In this document: positions 1 through 6,507 of the stretch, piece by piece
Numbering within the stretch: the stretch's first letter is position 1
Layout of the letters: each line of letters begins with the position of its first letter
Source of the DNA: CAXTTV01 sp964247295
GTDB taxonomy: Bacteria; Chloroflexota; Ktedonobacteria; Ktedonobacterales; Ktedonobacteraceae
Length of the DNA stretch: 22,663 nt
Assembly (NCBI GenBank): GCA_964247295.1
Contig: CAXTTV010000065.1
Coordinates: forward strand, 1 to 22,663
Direction: 5' to 3'
The notes under the pieces: model-generated
Told to the model about the DNA's origin: nothing
Database searches by the model: none
What the model saw: only the letters and a program-made list of their open reading frames with translations
Program-made: the position numbers and the translations under genes

Positions 1-136
1 TCCGTCATATAATTCATTTGTTTGCCCCGAGCCCTGCCATTGCGGAAAAAAAAGATAGAGATCCTGGCCTATGTTCTCCATTATTCTTTCGATCCTTTAG
101 AAATACTAATCTTAAACTGCATTACACTTTTGATTC
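1..136. other. Window edge, non-coding
   Basis: This stretch lies downstream of the minus-strand VOC gene. It holds an A8 run at 46-53, which reads as a T tract on the minus strand, but I find no convincing stem next to it, so a terminator is not supported. The plus-strand open frame that crosses it runs antisense into the VOC gene and looks like a shadow. Confidence 0.4.
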
Positions 137-505
137 TTACATTTCGAGGACCGATAAGATGTTCCCCGCAGGGTCTATGAACCATGCGATGACCGCGCCT
201 CTCCCCCTCATGATCCCTTTCTCGTCCTGGTTGCTACCTGCATACCTCTCCATCTGAACGCCACGCGCATTCAACTGGTCTACAGCCTTTTCGACATTCT
301 CTACCGGGAAGTTCAGGATGGTGAATGAGGCTGGCTGATGATCAGATTTGGGATAAATCAGAACCGTTCCTCCGCCACTAAGATGCAGCTCTATCATGCC
401 GTTCCGCTCAGTAACTTCCAGCCCAAGGACCTGCCCATAAAACTCTCTGGCTTCCTCTATATCATTCACAGAGAAGCCGGAAAAGGCTTTTGTATCTTTG
501 AACAT
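137..505 (-). CDS. VOC (glyoxalase/bleomycin-resistance fold) family protein
   Basis: A 122-residue single-module vicinal oxygen chelate protein. The N-terminal strand-helix start (GFSVNDIEEAREFYGQVLGL) and the C-terminal AVIAWFIDPAGNILSVLEM (two halves of the beta-alpha-beta-beta-beta fold) are typical of the family, and the length fits a one-domain VOC protein. At the position where metalloenzymes of the family often have the first metal-binding His there is Ser or Phe, so metal use is uncertain and the substrate cannot be named. The ATG is preceded by an AAGGATGA ribosome site. It is a single gene, transcribed away from the M20 peptidase; a possible promoter is TTCAGA-17-TATAGA on the minus strand (552-580). 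The protein is probably cytosolic. Confidence 0.8.
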   Translation of the reverse strand: MFKDTKAFSGFSVNDIEEAREFYGQVLGLEVTERNGMIELHLSGGGTVLIYPKSDHQPASFTILNFPVENVEKAVDQLNARGVQMERYAGSNQDEKGIMRGRGAVIAWFIDPAGNILSVLEM

Positions 506-551
506 AGATCTATCATCCTTCTTTTTTCTATTCGTTCATAAAATCACTGTT

Positions 552-580
552 TCTATAAGGATAACATATTGTTTTCTGAA
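552..580 (-). promoter_or_regulatory. Possible promoter of the VOC gene
   Basis: On the minus strand TTCAGA (575-580) and TATAGA (552-557) are separated by 17 bp. The -35 matches the sigma-70 consensus only partly. The spacer contains one copy of the AAGGATAA/CATATT sequence that recurs inverted at 648-667. Confidence 0.3.
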
Positions 581-631
581 CCTGAATTTTGGGCAGATTA
601 AAAATACAACGTTAGAAACCCGTTTTCGCAC

Positions 632-660
632 TTGATTTTTCCTCCAGAATATGTTATGAT
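632..660 (+). promoter_or_regulatory. Promoter upstream of the M20 peptidase
   Basis: TTGATT (632-637), a 17-bp spacer and TATGAT (655-660) form a good sigma-70-type promoter. The start of transcription is expected near 667, about 10 bases before a terminator-like hairpin (676-704) and about 110 bases before the peptidase start codon. Confidence 0.5.
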
Positions 661-675
661 TATCCTTGTAAACAC

Positions 676-704
676 GAGGGGCCAGAAAAGGCTCCTCTTT
701 TTTT
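676..704 (+). terminator. Intrinsic terminator or attenuator in the M20 leader
   Basis: GAGGGGCC (676-683) pairs with GGCTCCTC (690-697) through 8 pairs including one G-U, with a six-base loop, and is followed by seven Ts (698-704). No plus-strand gene precedes it in the window, so it either ends a very short transcript from the 632-660 promoter or acts as an attenuator for the peptidase. Confidence 0.6.
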
Positions 705-762
705 ATGCCTTCCTTTGATAAAAGCCCTCGCGAGATTTTTTTTTACCCACCTGTGACTATCA

Positions 763-775
763 AGGAGATGCTCCT
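763..775 (+). promoter_or_regulatory. Shine-Dalgarno sequence inside a small hairpin
   Basis: The ribosome site AGGAG (763-767) is followed by ATG and then CTCCT (771-775), which abuts the real start codon at 776. The two arms are perfectly complementary with a three-base loop, so the ribosome site could be hidden. The same CTCCT occurs in the terminator arm at 692-696. The ATG inside the loop (768) is in another frame. Confidence 0.45.
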
Positions 776-2155
776 ATGCTTCCTTCCGATACTTCGGCGA
801 CAACCTCTACTCCCAACTGGGATACTCTGACTCAGGAGACGACGGGCTTTCTTCAGGCTCTGCTCCGCTTCAATACGACGAATCCTCCCGGCAATGAGGC
901 TCCGGCGATCCAGTATATCGCGGAACAACTCCGATCCGAGGGGATCGAGCCAACGATTGTGGAGTCTGCTCCGGGTCGCGCTAATCTCTGGGCTCGCCTC
1001 CCCGGCAATGGCTCTAAACGCCCCCTGATGCTGCTCTCACATGTGGATGTGGTTCCGGTGGAACGCGATCTCTGGTCGGTCGATCCCTTCGGCGGCGAGA
1101 TCCACAACGGCTATGTGTATGGACGCGGGGCTGTGGATATGAAGTCGATGACGGCGAAGCAGCTCGCACTGATGTTTCAGTTCGCGCGTGAGGCAAGGAC
1201 GCAGGGGCGTCCTCTGGATCGCGATCTGATTCTGCTGACGGTGGCGGATGAGGAGCAGCAGGGAACGTATGGAGCACAATGGCTGATAAAAAATCGGCCC
1301 GATCTGACTGAGGCGGAATACGCTCTGAATGAGGGCGGAGGGTTCGCGCTCCAGGTTGGGAACAGGCGCATCTATGTCTGTGAGACGGCTCAGAAGGGGA
1401 GCGCCCACATTCTTTTGACTGCGAAAGGCGATCCCGGTCACGCGTCGGTCCCCCATCAGAATAATGCGATCGTTCGGCTGGCGCACGCGACCACTCGACT
1501 GGCCGCCGCTCCTCTGCCCCTTCACGCGACAACGACGATGCGCGAGATGGTGGCGAACCTGACAACGGCTTTCGATCAGCCGCTACGCTCATTGATCCCA
1601 GCTATTCTTAATCCGCTGCTCTCTGAAGGTATTCTCCAGGCGTTTCCAGATAAAAATACGGCGAATGCTCTCCGTGCGATGCTCCATAATACAGCAACTC
1701 CGACGATTTTAGAGGCTGGGCAGGCCCTGAATGTGATTCCCAGTGAGGCAACGCTTCAACTGGATTGTCGGGTGATCCCCGGTCAGACTGCGGCGTCAGT
1801 AAGGGATGAGATTCGGCGCAGGATCGGCGATCCACACATCGAGGTGGAGGTAGATCTAAACTCACCTGGACATGAAAGCTCTTCTAAAACCGAGCTTTTT
1901 TCGGCGATCAGCGGCGCGATCGCAACTCATGATCCCGGCGCGATGGTGACGCCCTATCTGCTCCCGGCGGTAACCGATTCCCGCTTTATCGTCCCCAGAG
2001 GGGTAACCTCCTACGGCTTCGATCCCATGCAACCTGAGCCGGGCTGGCCGCTCCCACAACAGATGGCCCACAGCCATGATGAACGGATATCGGTCGCGAA
2101 CCTTAACTTTGGTCTGCGTGTTCTTTATGATACGATATCGGCGATAGGCAGATAA
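776..2155 (+). CDS. M20 family metallopeptidase (ArgE/DapE/carboxypeptidase type)
   Basis: A 459-residue zinc-dependent amidohydrolase/peptidase of the M20 family, the usual length. Visible are the H-x-D motif (H89, D91 in LLSHVDVVPV), the bridging Asp (D121 in GRGAVDMK), the catalytic acidic pair in ADEEQQG (E159/E160), E186 in LNEGGG, the dimerisation-domain start with H222 in DPGHASVPH, and a C-terminal metal-ligand His region (MAHSHDERI). There is no signal peptide, so it probably acts in the cytosol on small peptides or N-acyl amino acids; the substrate is not evident. It is alone on its strand, 160 bp before the next gene. The leader is unusual (promoter 632-660, terminator-like hairpin 676-704, hairpin over the ribosome site). 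The ATG at 776 is the only start placed correctly relative to AAGGAG. Confidence 0.92.
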   Translation: MLPSDTSATTSTPNWDTLTQETTGFLQALLRFNTTNPPGNEAPAIQYIAEQLRSEGIEPTIVESAPGRANLWARLPGNGSKRPLMLLSHVDVVPVERDLWSVDPFGGEIHNGYVYGRGAVDMKSMTAKQLALMFQFAREARTQGRPLDRDLILLTVADEEQQGTYGAQWLIKNRPDLTEAEYALNEGGGFALQVGNRRIYVCETAQKGSAHILLTAKGDPGHASVPHQNNAIVRLAHATTRLAAAPLPLHATTTMREMVANLTTAFDQPLRSLIPAILNPLLSEGILQAFPDKNTANALRAMLHNTATPTILEAGQALNVIPSEATLQLDCRVIPGQTAASVRDEIRRRIGDPHIEVEVDLNSPGHESSSKTELFSAISGAIATHDPGAMVTPYLLPAVTDSRFIVPRGVTSYGFDPMQPEPGWPLPQQMAHSHDERISVANLNFGLRVLYDTISAIGR

Positions 2156-2177
2156 CTATACAATAGTTGTGAGGTCA

Positions 2178-2225
2178 ACAGCAATGCTGTGAGATATCAC
2201 ACAGCCAAAGAACCGGCATTGCTGT
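2178..2225 (+). terminator. Inverted repeat after the M20 peptidase, probable terminator
   Basis: ACAGCAATGC (2178-2187) is perfectly repeated inverted as GCATTGCTGT (2216-2225). A second hairpin, GCTGTG (2186-2191) with CACAGC (2200-2205), nests inside it or competes with it. Only a short T-rich stretch (ATCTTTAA) follows, so termination efficiency is uncertain. Confidence 0.4.
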
Positions 2226-2315
2226 ATCTTTAAGAGAGTAGCCTTGCTTACATATCCTTGATATTTTCTCAATATATTATTCAAAAAAATTTACGTTGGG
2301 ATCTGGAGGATCTTT

Positions 2316-2933
2316 ATGGCGACCCACTCTCACCTTACAAGCGGCAAAAAGATTGCTCAGGCGCTCTCTCTTCTGCTTTTGCTCGCCCTCCTGGCTGCCT
2401 GTAGCGATAATTCGGCTGGTCAAAATTCACAGCCAACTACTCCCGCGAATACGAACCAGCTTGTAAAACTTGATCTCGGCATTCCAGAAGATGCGAAAAA
2501 GTCTCCAACAGCCGGTGAGCTTCCACCCGATACGTCGATGCACATTGATATCACCTTCCAGGCAAATCAGGAACTGCTGAAAAAACTCGGCGACCAGAAG
2601 GGCGGCACCTCAACAGATCTCGGTACGATGGCCGATCAGATCGGGATCAATCAGCAGCAATATCAGCAAGCGAAATCCTTTTTCGGCATCCAGGGCGCTA
2701 CGCTGAAGCTGAACCGTCTGCACACAAATCTAGCGATTACCGCGAAGGCTTCTACATTCTCAAAGCTGCTGCATACCCGCTTTCTTTATCATCAATATCA
2801 GGATCGCAAGTTTTTTGCCCCAAACTCTGATTTGATGCTGCCGAAAGGGATCGCCGACCGTGTAATCGGGATCAACGGTCTGGACAATTATAGTGCCCCA
2901 CCAAAACCTGGTACGACAAATCCTGAACTGTAG
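2316..2933 (+). CDS. Lipoprotein consisting of a free-standing pro-kumamolisin (S53 propeptide) domain
   Basis: A 205-residue protein with a lipoprotein signal peptide: basic start, hydrophobic core and lipobox LLAAC with the lipidated Cys at residue 29. The rest, from about residue 45 to 195, resembles the activation domain that precedes S53 (sedolisin/kumamolisin) serine-carboxyl proteases. Signs are the opening TSMHIDITFQ, the central hydrophobic/charged block AKSFFGIQGATLKLNRLHTN, the AFG-like segment KLLHTRFLYHQYQD, and the ending MLPKGIADRVIGINGLDNY. Complete S53 precursors are far longer; here no catalytic domain follows and a stop plus terminator do. It would sit on the outer face of the membrane and could inhibit or chaperone a sedolisin, which is inference. 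The ATG follows GGAGG at good spacing. Confidence 0.8.
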   Translation: MATHSHLTSGKKIAQALSLLLLLALLAACSDNSAGQNSQPTTPANTNQLVKLDLGIPEDAKKSPTAGELPPDTSMHIDITFQANQELLKKLGDQKGGTSTDLGTMADQIGINQQQYQQAKSFFGIQGATLKLNRLHTNLAITAKASTFSKLLHTRFLYHQYQDRKFFAPNSDLMLPKGIADRVIGINGLDNYSAPPKPGTTNPEL

Positions 2934-2941
2934 TGTGTCAT

Positions 2942-2996
2942 ATACTAAAGGATCGTAATCTACCATGATAAGTCAGCGATCCTTTAGTGTATTTTT
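2942..2996 (+). terminator. Terminator after the S53-propeptide lipoprotein
   Basis: ACTAAAGGATCG (2944-2955) pairs perfectly with CGATCCTTTAGT (2977-2988), extended by a G-U and an A-U pair, around a 21-base loop. The sequence ATTTTTC follows. It ends the lipoprotein transcript 10 bases after the stop codon. Confidence 0.6.
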
Positions 2997-3021
2997 CAGC
3001 TAGTGAAGGAGCAAAAAGCAG

Positions 3022-3613
3022 GTGGAGACGGAGATCCTCGATATTTTTGATGAGCAGATGTATCTCATAGGGACAGAGGCTCGCAGTATCATTCACGAAC
3101 GCGGACACTGGCACCAGACGTTCCAATGCTGGCTAGTACAAGACGAAGGATCTACCCGCTATCTGCTTTTCCAGAAACGCGCTCCAGTCAAAAAAGATTG
3201 GCCGAATATGCTAGACATTACAGCCGCCGGCCACCTTCTGAGCGGCGAGTCTCCAAAAGACGGCGTTCGTGAACTTCAAGAGGAACTGGGCCTGAACCTT
3301 ATGTATGAGGATCTCCTGCCGATAGGTATCATCAGACAGGAGATCCTGGTTCCCCCTCTGATTGATCGAGAATTTTGCAATGTCTATATGTATCGGCTCT
3401 CAGCCCCCGTTCACTTCACGCTTCAGGTGGAAGAAGTTAGCGCGATCTTCAAAGTCGTTCCCTCTGATCTCTCCATGCTTATTAATCGTCAAAAACTACG
3501 TATCCCTATTTATGACTATACGACACCTCAAGNNNNNNNNNNGTCTCGATGATTTCTGCCCTCACAGCCAGAGTTATTATCAGACGATTATTGAAGCCGT
3601 CCAGTCTTTCTGA
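3022..3613 (+). CDS. NUDIX hydrolase (interrupted by an assembly gap)
   Basis: About 190 residues, starting with GTG at 3022 after GAAGGA. The Nudix box is visible as AAGHLLSGESPKDGVRELQE followed by ELGL: the GX5E and REUXEEXGU parts are present, but only six residues lie between E and RE instead of the usual seven. The tryptophan- and charge-rich N-terminus (ERGHWHQTFQCWLV, LLFQKRAPVKKDWPN) is that of the isopentenyl-diphosphate-isomerase-like NUDIX group. The substrate is unknown. The run of ten Ns at 3533-3542 breaks the frame: the upstream part ends in YDYTTPQ, and the plausible C-terminus LDDFCPHSQSYYQTIIEAV is in the next frame, stopping at 3613. A true gap length divisible by three would restore one frame. 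I therefore treat it as an intact gene, not a pseudogene. Confidence 0.8.
3533..3542. other. Assembly gap (10 Ns) in the NUDIX gene
   Basis: Ten Ns of presumably nominal length. Reading frames on the two sides fit one protein only if the real gap is a multiple of three. Confidence 0.95.
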
Positions 3614-3704
3614 TAAACGCGCCGCACGAACAATCTTTCGCAAATTGGGCCGCACACCCATTGAAGCTAGATAAAGAGTCTTCTCCTTAGCATAATCCTC
3701 CCTA

Positions 3705-3733
3705 TTGATTCTTAGGCATTTAAATGGTATACC
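3705..3733 (+). promoter_or_regulatory. Promoter of the Lrp-EamA pair
   Basis: TTGATT (3705-3710), 17 bp, then TGG-TATACC (-10 at 3728-3733, with an extended TG at 3725-3726). The -10 lies inside the palindrome GGTATACC, a possible self-regulation site for the Lrp protein. The leader to the start at 3788 is about 47 bases. Confidence 0.45.
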
Positions 3734-3787
3734 TTAAGAAACAGAGTCATCATCTCTATTACATAAACGTATCGTAGGTAAATTTTA

Positions 3788-4258
3788 ATGGATGATATTG
3801 ATCTGCGTATTTTAGAACTGCTCCATCAGGACGGACGCATCTCTCATGCAGCGATCAGCAAAGAGATCGGGCTTTCCGCCCCCTCGGTCTATGCCCGAAT
3901 CCAAAAGCTGGAGCAGGATCGGGTCATCACGGGCTATACGGTTCTGCTCGATCCTGAGAAGATCGGTTACCCGCTGACGGCCTTTATTCGCGTGACGTTA
4001 GGTGCGGACGCAAAGGAAGCGGAGGCATTTGAAAACCTCATTCTTCAGGAGCCTCAGATTGTGGAGTGTCACGATGTAGATGGGGAAGATTCCTATCTGC
4101 TGAAGATCCGGACAACCTCTCCTCAGGCTCTGCGAGGTCTGATAGCCCAGATCCGGGGTCTTCCGCATGTACAACGCACGAGTACAACAATCAGTTTACT
4201 AGCCATCAAAGAGAGTGGGGTTAACCGTCCCCTCTTGTCAGTTGAGAAAGAAGAATAA
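3788..4258 (+). CDS. Lrp/AsnC family transcriptional regulator
   Basis: A 156-residue feast/famine regulator of normal length. Residues 1-60 are the winged helix-turn-helix (MDDIDLRILELLHQDGRIS, then IGLSAPSVYARIQKLEQDRV and ITGY), and about 63-145 the ligand-sensing RAM domain (GYPLTAFIRVTLGAD, VECHDVDGEDSYLLKIRT). It probably binds DNA as dimers or higher oligomers in response to an amino acid. Its stop codon is two bases before the start of an EamA exporter, so the two are translationally coupled. Lrp regulators beside amino-acid or metabolite exporters are a common arrangement, and the exporter is the likely target. The first codons match the family N-terminus, supporting ATG 3788. Confidence 0.93.
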   Translation: MDDIDLRILELLHQDGRISHAAISKEIGLSAPSVYARIQKLEQDRVITGYTVLLDPEKIGYPLTAFIRVTLGADAKEAEAFENLILQEPQIVECHDVDGEDSYLLKIRTTSPQALRGLIAQIRGLPHVQRTSTTISLLAIKESGVNRPLLSVEKEE

Positions 4259-4260
4259 GG

Positions 4261-5219
4261 ATGGATACGACGACTACCAGTTCGGAAAAAGAGCTCTTTG
4301 GGCTGACGCTCTCTACCCATCGCCGCAATCAAGTNNNNNNNNNNCTATAATCTGGGGCTCGACCTTTCTGGTAGTTCAACGAACTATTTCTTTTATCGGA
4401 CCTTTCTCTTTTTTGACGCTACGGTTTGGAATTGGTGGGCTGGGACTGGTCGCTCTTTTCCATCGTCGATTACGACACATCACTCGTCAGGAGCTACGGG
4501 CCGGCCTGCTTATTGGTATCTTCCTTTTCGCAGCCTATGCGCTTCAAACCTGTGGCCTGCAATATACGACAAGCAGCCGGGCCGCTTTCCTGACGGGACT
4601 CTATGTCCCCTTTGTTACAATTCTCTCCTCGATGCTTTTGCGCCAGCGCTCCGGCCTGATGGCAATCATTGGTTTAGTCCTTTCATTTGTTGGATTAACG
4701 CTGCTCTCGGTAAATGAACATTTCTCGCTGGCCTTTAATCTGGGAGATCTGCTAGTGATCGGTTGCGCGCTGGCAAGCGCGCTGCATATTGTGAGCATCA
4801 GCCGCTTCGCTCCCAAAATGGACCCGGTAAATCTCTCGGTGATTCAGATCGGCCTGACAGCTCTGCTCAGCCTGCTATCGATCCCTCTTAACCACGAGGC
4901 GATCGACTGGCCCTCGTTGCCGGTCTGGGGCTCGGCACTTTTCATGGGGCTAATCGCGACCTCGTTCTGCCTGCTACTTATGAATTGGGTTCAGCGCTTT
5001 GTGAGCAGCACGCAAGCAACCCTACTCTATGCGCTGGAACCGGCCTGGGCAGGCGTCTTCGGCTATTTCGCCGGTGAACTATTTACGCGGCAATCAGCTT
5101 TTGGCTGCGCCCTGATCTTCCTTGGGATGATTGTTGGGGTGGTACGCCTGCCCAGAGGAAAACGGACCAGGCTCTCGGAAGAGATGCCGATCCGTCCCCT
5201 GGAAGAGGCCGAGCTCTAA
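4261..5219 (+). CDS. EamA/DMT family exporter (interrupted by an assembly gap)
   Basis: A drug/metabolite-transporter superfamily protein with two EamA repeats and about ten membrane segments. IIWGSTFLVV is the typical first-helix motif, the first repeat runs to about SVNEHFSL, and the second ends in EPAWAGVFGYFAGE and LIFLGMIVGVV before a charged tail. The start is ATG 4261 (MDTTTTSSEKELFGLTL), two bases after the lrp stop. Ten Ns at 4335-4344 split this N-terminus from the rest, which continues in a different frame; a true gap of 3n+2 bases would join them. An open-frame start at 4215 exists but overlaps lrp and has no such N-terminus, so I reject it. It probably exports an amino acid or related metabolite under control of the neighbouring Lrp regulator. 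Confidence 0.88.
4335..4344. other. Assembly gap (10 Ns) in the EamA gene
   Basis: The Ns separate the N-terminal residues MDTTTTSSEKELFG... from the first transmembrane helix. Probably only part of that helix is missing. The frames agree if the true gap leaves remainder 2 on division by three. Confidence 0.95.
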
Positions 5220-5255
5220 AGTAAAACCCATCCTTGCCGATTATAATAGACAACA

Positions 5256-5294
5256 TTGTCCACCCTGGCTTCAACGATGAAACAAGGTGGACAA
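5256..5294. repeat. Inverted repeat after the EamA gene
   Basis: TTGTCCACC (5256-5264) and GGTGGACAA (5286-5294) are perfect inverted copies separated by 21 bases, 37 bases after the EamA stop. There is no T run on either side, so it may be a weak terminator or a binding site. Confidence 0.4.
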
Positions 5295-5395
5295 ATGGCC
5301 TCAGATATTTCTCTCATCAGATTTAAATATATATATTCCTATGTTTGATTTATAAAATATTTTCGCTAAAATTGCTGCAATACAAGCAACTTTTT

Positions 5396-5414
5396 GTGCG
5401 ATCGCACGTATAGT
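5396..5414 (+). promoter_or_regulatory. Palindrome next to a -10-like box before the patatin gene
   Basis: GTGCGATCGCAC (5396-5407) is a perfect 12-bp palindrome. One base later comes TATAGT (5409-5414), five of six matches to a -10 box. No good -35 is visible at the expected distance, which would suit an activator-dependent or repressor-covered promoter. The patatin start is at 5479. Confidence 0.35.
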
Positions 5415-5478
5415 AGATAGGCCTTCCATGTAGTCTGTACTTTTAGGTAACCTGGTGGTTTATAAGGGGAGGACGGTT

Positions 5479-6465
5479 GTGGAAAGTAACAAGAAGGTCG
5501 ATGGCGTTTTTGAGGGTGGAGGCGTGAATGGAATTGGTCTTGTAGGCGCGGTCTCGGTTCTGGAAGAGTCTGGCTATGAGTTTGTGAATGTCGCGGGAAC
5601 TTCGGCTGGTGCGATTGTGGCGGCTCTTGTTGGGGCTGGCTATTCGGCGGCTGAGATGAAAAAGATTATTGCGAACCTGGATTTTCGTGCTCTAACTGAT
5701 GCTCGCTGGACCGGACATATTCCGGTGTTAGGCGGGGTGCTGGATGAATTTCTTTACAAAGGGCTGTATAAGGGCGACGCTCTCCTCAATCTTATGCGTG
5801 ATCTCCTCTCGCAAAAAGGTATTCGTACCTTCCGTGATCTGATCTGCCCTGACGCTTCCGAGGAGCGCTTCCGCTTCAAGATCAGGATGATCGCTTCGGA
5901 TGTCTCACTGGGTCAGATGCTAGTCCTTCCACAAGATATCCAGGCGTATGGAGTAGCACCCGAGGATCTTGAGGTGGCGTTGGCAATCCGCATGAGTATG
6001 AGTATTCCGTTTTTCTTTCAGCCGATAAAAATGAAGAACAGCTACATTGTAGATGGCGGTCTGCTCAGCAATTTTCCAGTTGAAATCTTTGATTCAGATG
6101 GCCCACCTCAATGGCCGACTTTCGGTATCAAGCTTGTCTGTGATGATGAGATTGACCCTAAGTCACTTGTACGACATCCAATTCATGGACCGTTTTCAGA
6201 GCTGTTCGCGCTTTTCTGGACCGCGATGGAAGCGCACAATGCTTACTACCTGAAAAACGATAAATTTGTACGCACAATCCCTGTTGAAACCCACCACATC
6301 TCTTCAATTGACTTTAATCTTAGCCCGGAGAGCAAAGAGGAGCTGTATCAGTCTGGTCGTCAGGCTGCGACAGATTTTCTGGCCCGCTGGAATTTTGAGG
6401 CTTACAAGTTACTGTACCGTAGCGGTCTGCCTTCACCCACACGTACGCAGCAGATTCTGCTTTAA
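5479..6465 (+). CDS. Patatin-like phospholipase
   Basis: About 328 residues. The patatin features are the glycine-rich oxyanion loop (FEGGGVNGIG, residues 11-20), the nucleophile elbow GTSAG with Ser42, and the DGG of VDGGLLSNFP with Asp192, giving the Ser-Asp dyad of lipid acyl hydrolases. There is no signal peptide, so it is a cytosolic or membrane-associated enzyme that probably cleaves acyl chains from phospholipids or related lipids. I choose the GTG at 5479 because AGGGGAGGA (5465-5473) lies five bases before it; an earlier in-frame GTG at 5455 would put that ribosome site inside the gene. It is a single gene closed by a strong terminator ten bases downstream. Its possible control element is the palindrome at 5396-5407. 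Confidence 0.9.
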   Translation: MESNKKVDGVFEGGGVNGIGLVGAVSVLEESGYEFVNVAGTSAGAIVAALVGAGYSAAEMKKIIANLDFRALTDARWTGHIPVLGGVLDEFLYKGLYKGDALLNLMRDLLSQKGIRTFRDLICPDASEERFRFKIRMIASDVSLGQMLVLPQDIQAYGVAPEDLEVALAIRMSMSIPFFFQPIKMKNSYIVDGGLLSNFPVEIFDSDGPPQWPTFGIKLVCDDEIDPKSLVRHPIHGPFSELFALFWTAMEAHNAYYLKNDKFVRTIPVETHHISSIDFNLSPESKEELYQSGRQAATDFLARWNFEAYKLLYRSGLPSPTRTQQILL

Positions 6466-6474
6466 CCCGCATCA

Positions 6475-6506
6475 GGGCGAGAGTCAAAGTGCTCTCGCCC
6501 CTTTTT
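6475..6506 (+). terminator. Intrinsic terminator of the patatin gene
   Basis: GGGCGAGAG (6475-6483) pairs with CTCTCGCCC (6492-6500), with a short loop, followed by CTTTTT. It sits between convergent genes; the minus-strand side has no T run, so it serves the plus strand. Confidence 0.9.
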
Positions 6507-6507
6507 A

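Noticed and set aside
1014..1592. A 192-codon open frame on the minus strand inside the M20 gene
   Set aside because: Low-complexity Arg/Ser/Pro composition and no ribosome site; a shadow of the peptidase codons.
2188..2201. TGTGA...TCACA resembling a CRP site
   Set aside because: The half sites are four bases apart instead of six, and they form the stem of a hairpin after a gene, not a promoter site.
3022..5219. NUDIX and EamA genes as frameshifted pseudogenes
   Set aside because: Both frame changes coincide exactly with N runs of nominal length; the coding on both sides looks intact.
5233..5247. TTGCCG...TATAAT after the EamA gene as a promoter
   Set aside because: The hexamers are only a few bases apart and no gene starts at a fitting distance.
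5455..5478. Upstream GTG start of the patatin gene
   Set aside because: The strong AGGGGAGGA ribosome site at 5465-5473 lies after it and points to GTG 5479.
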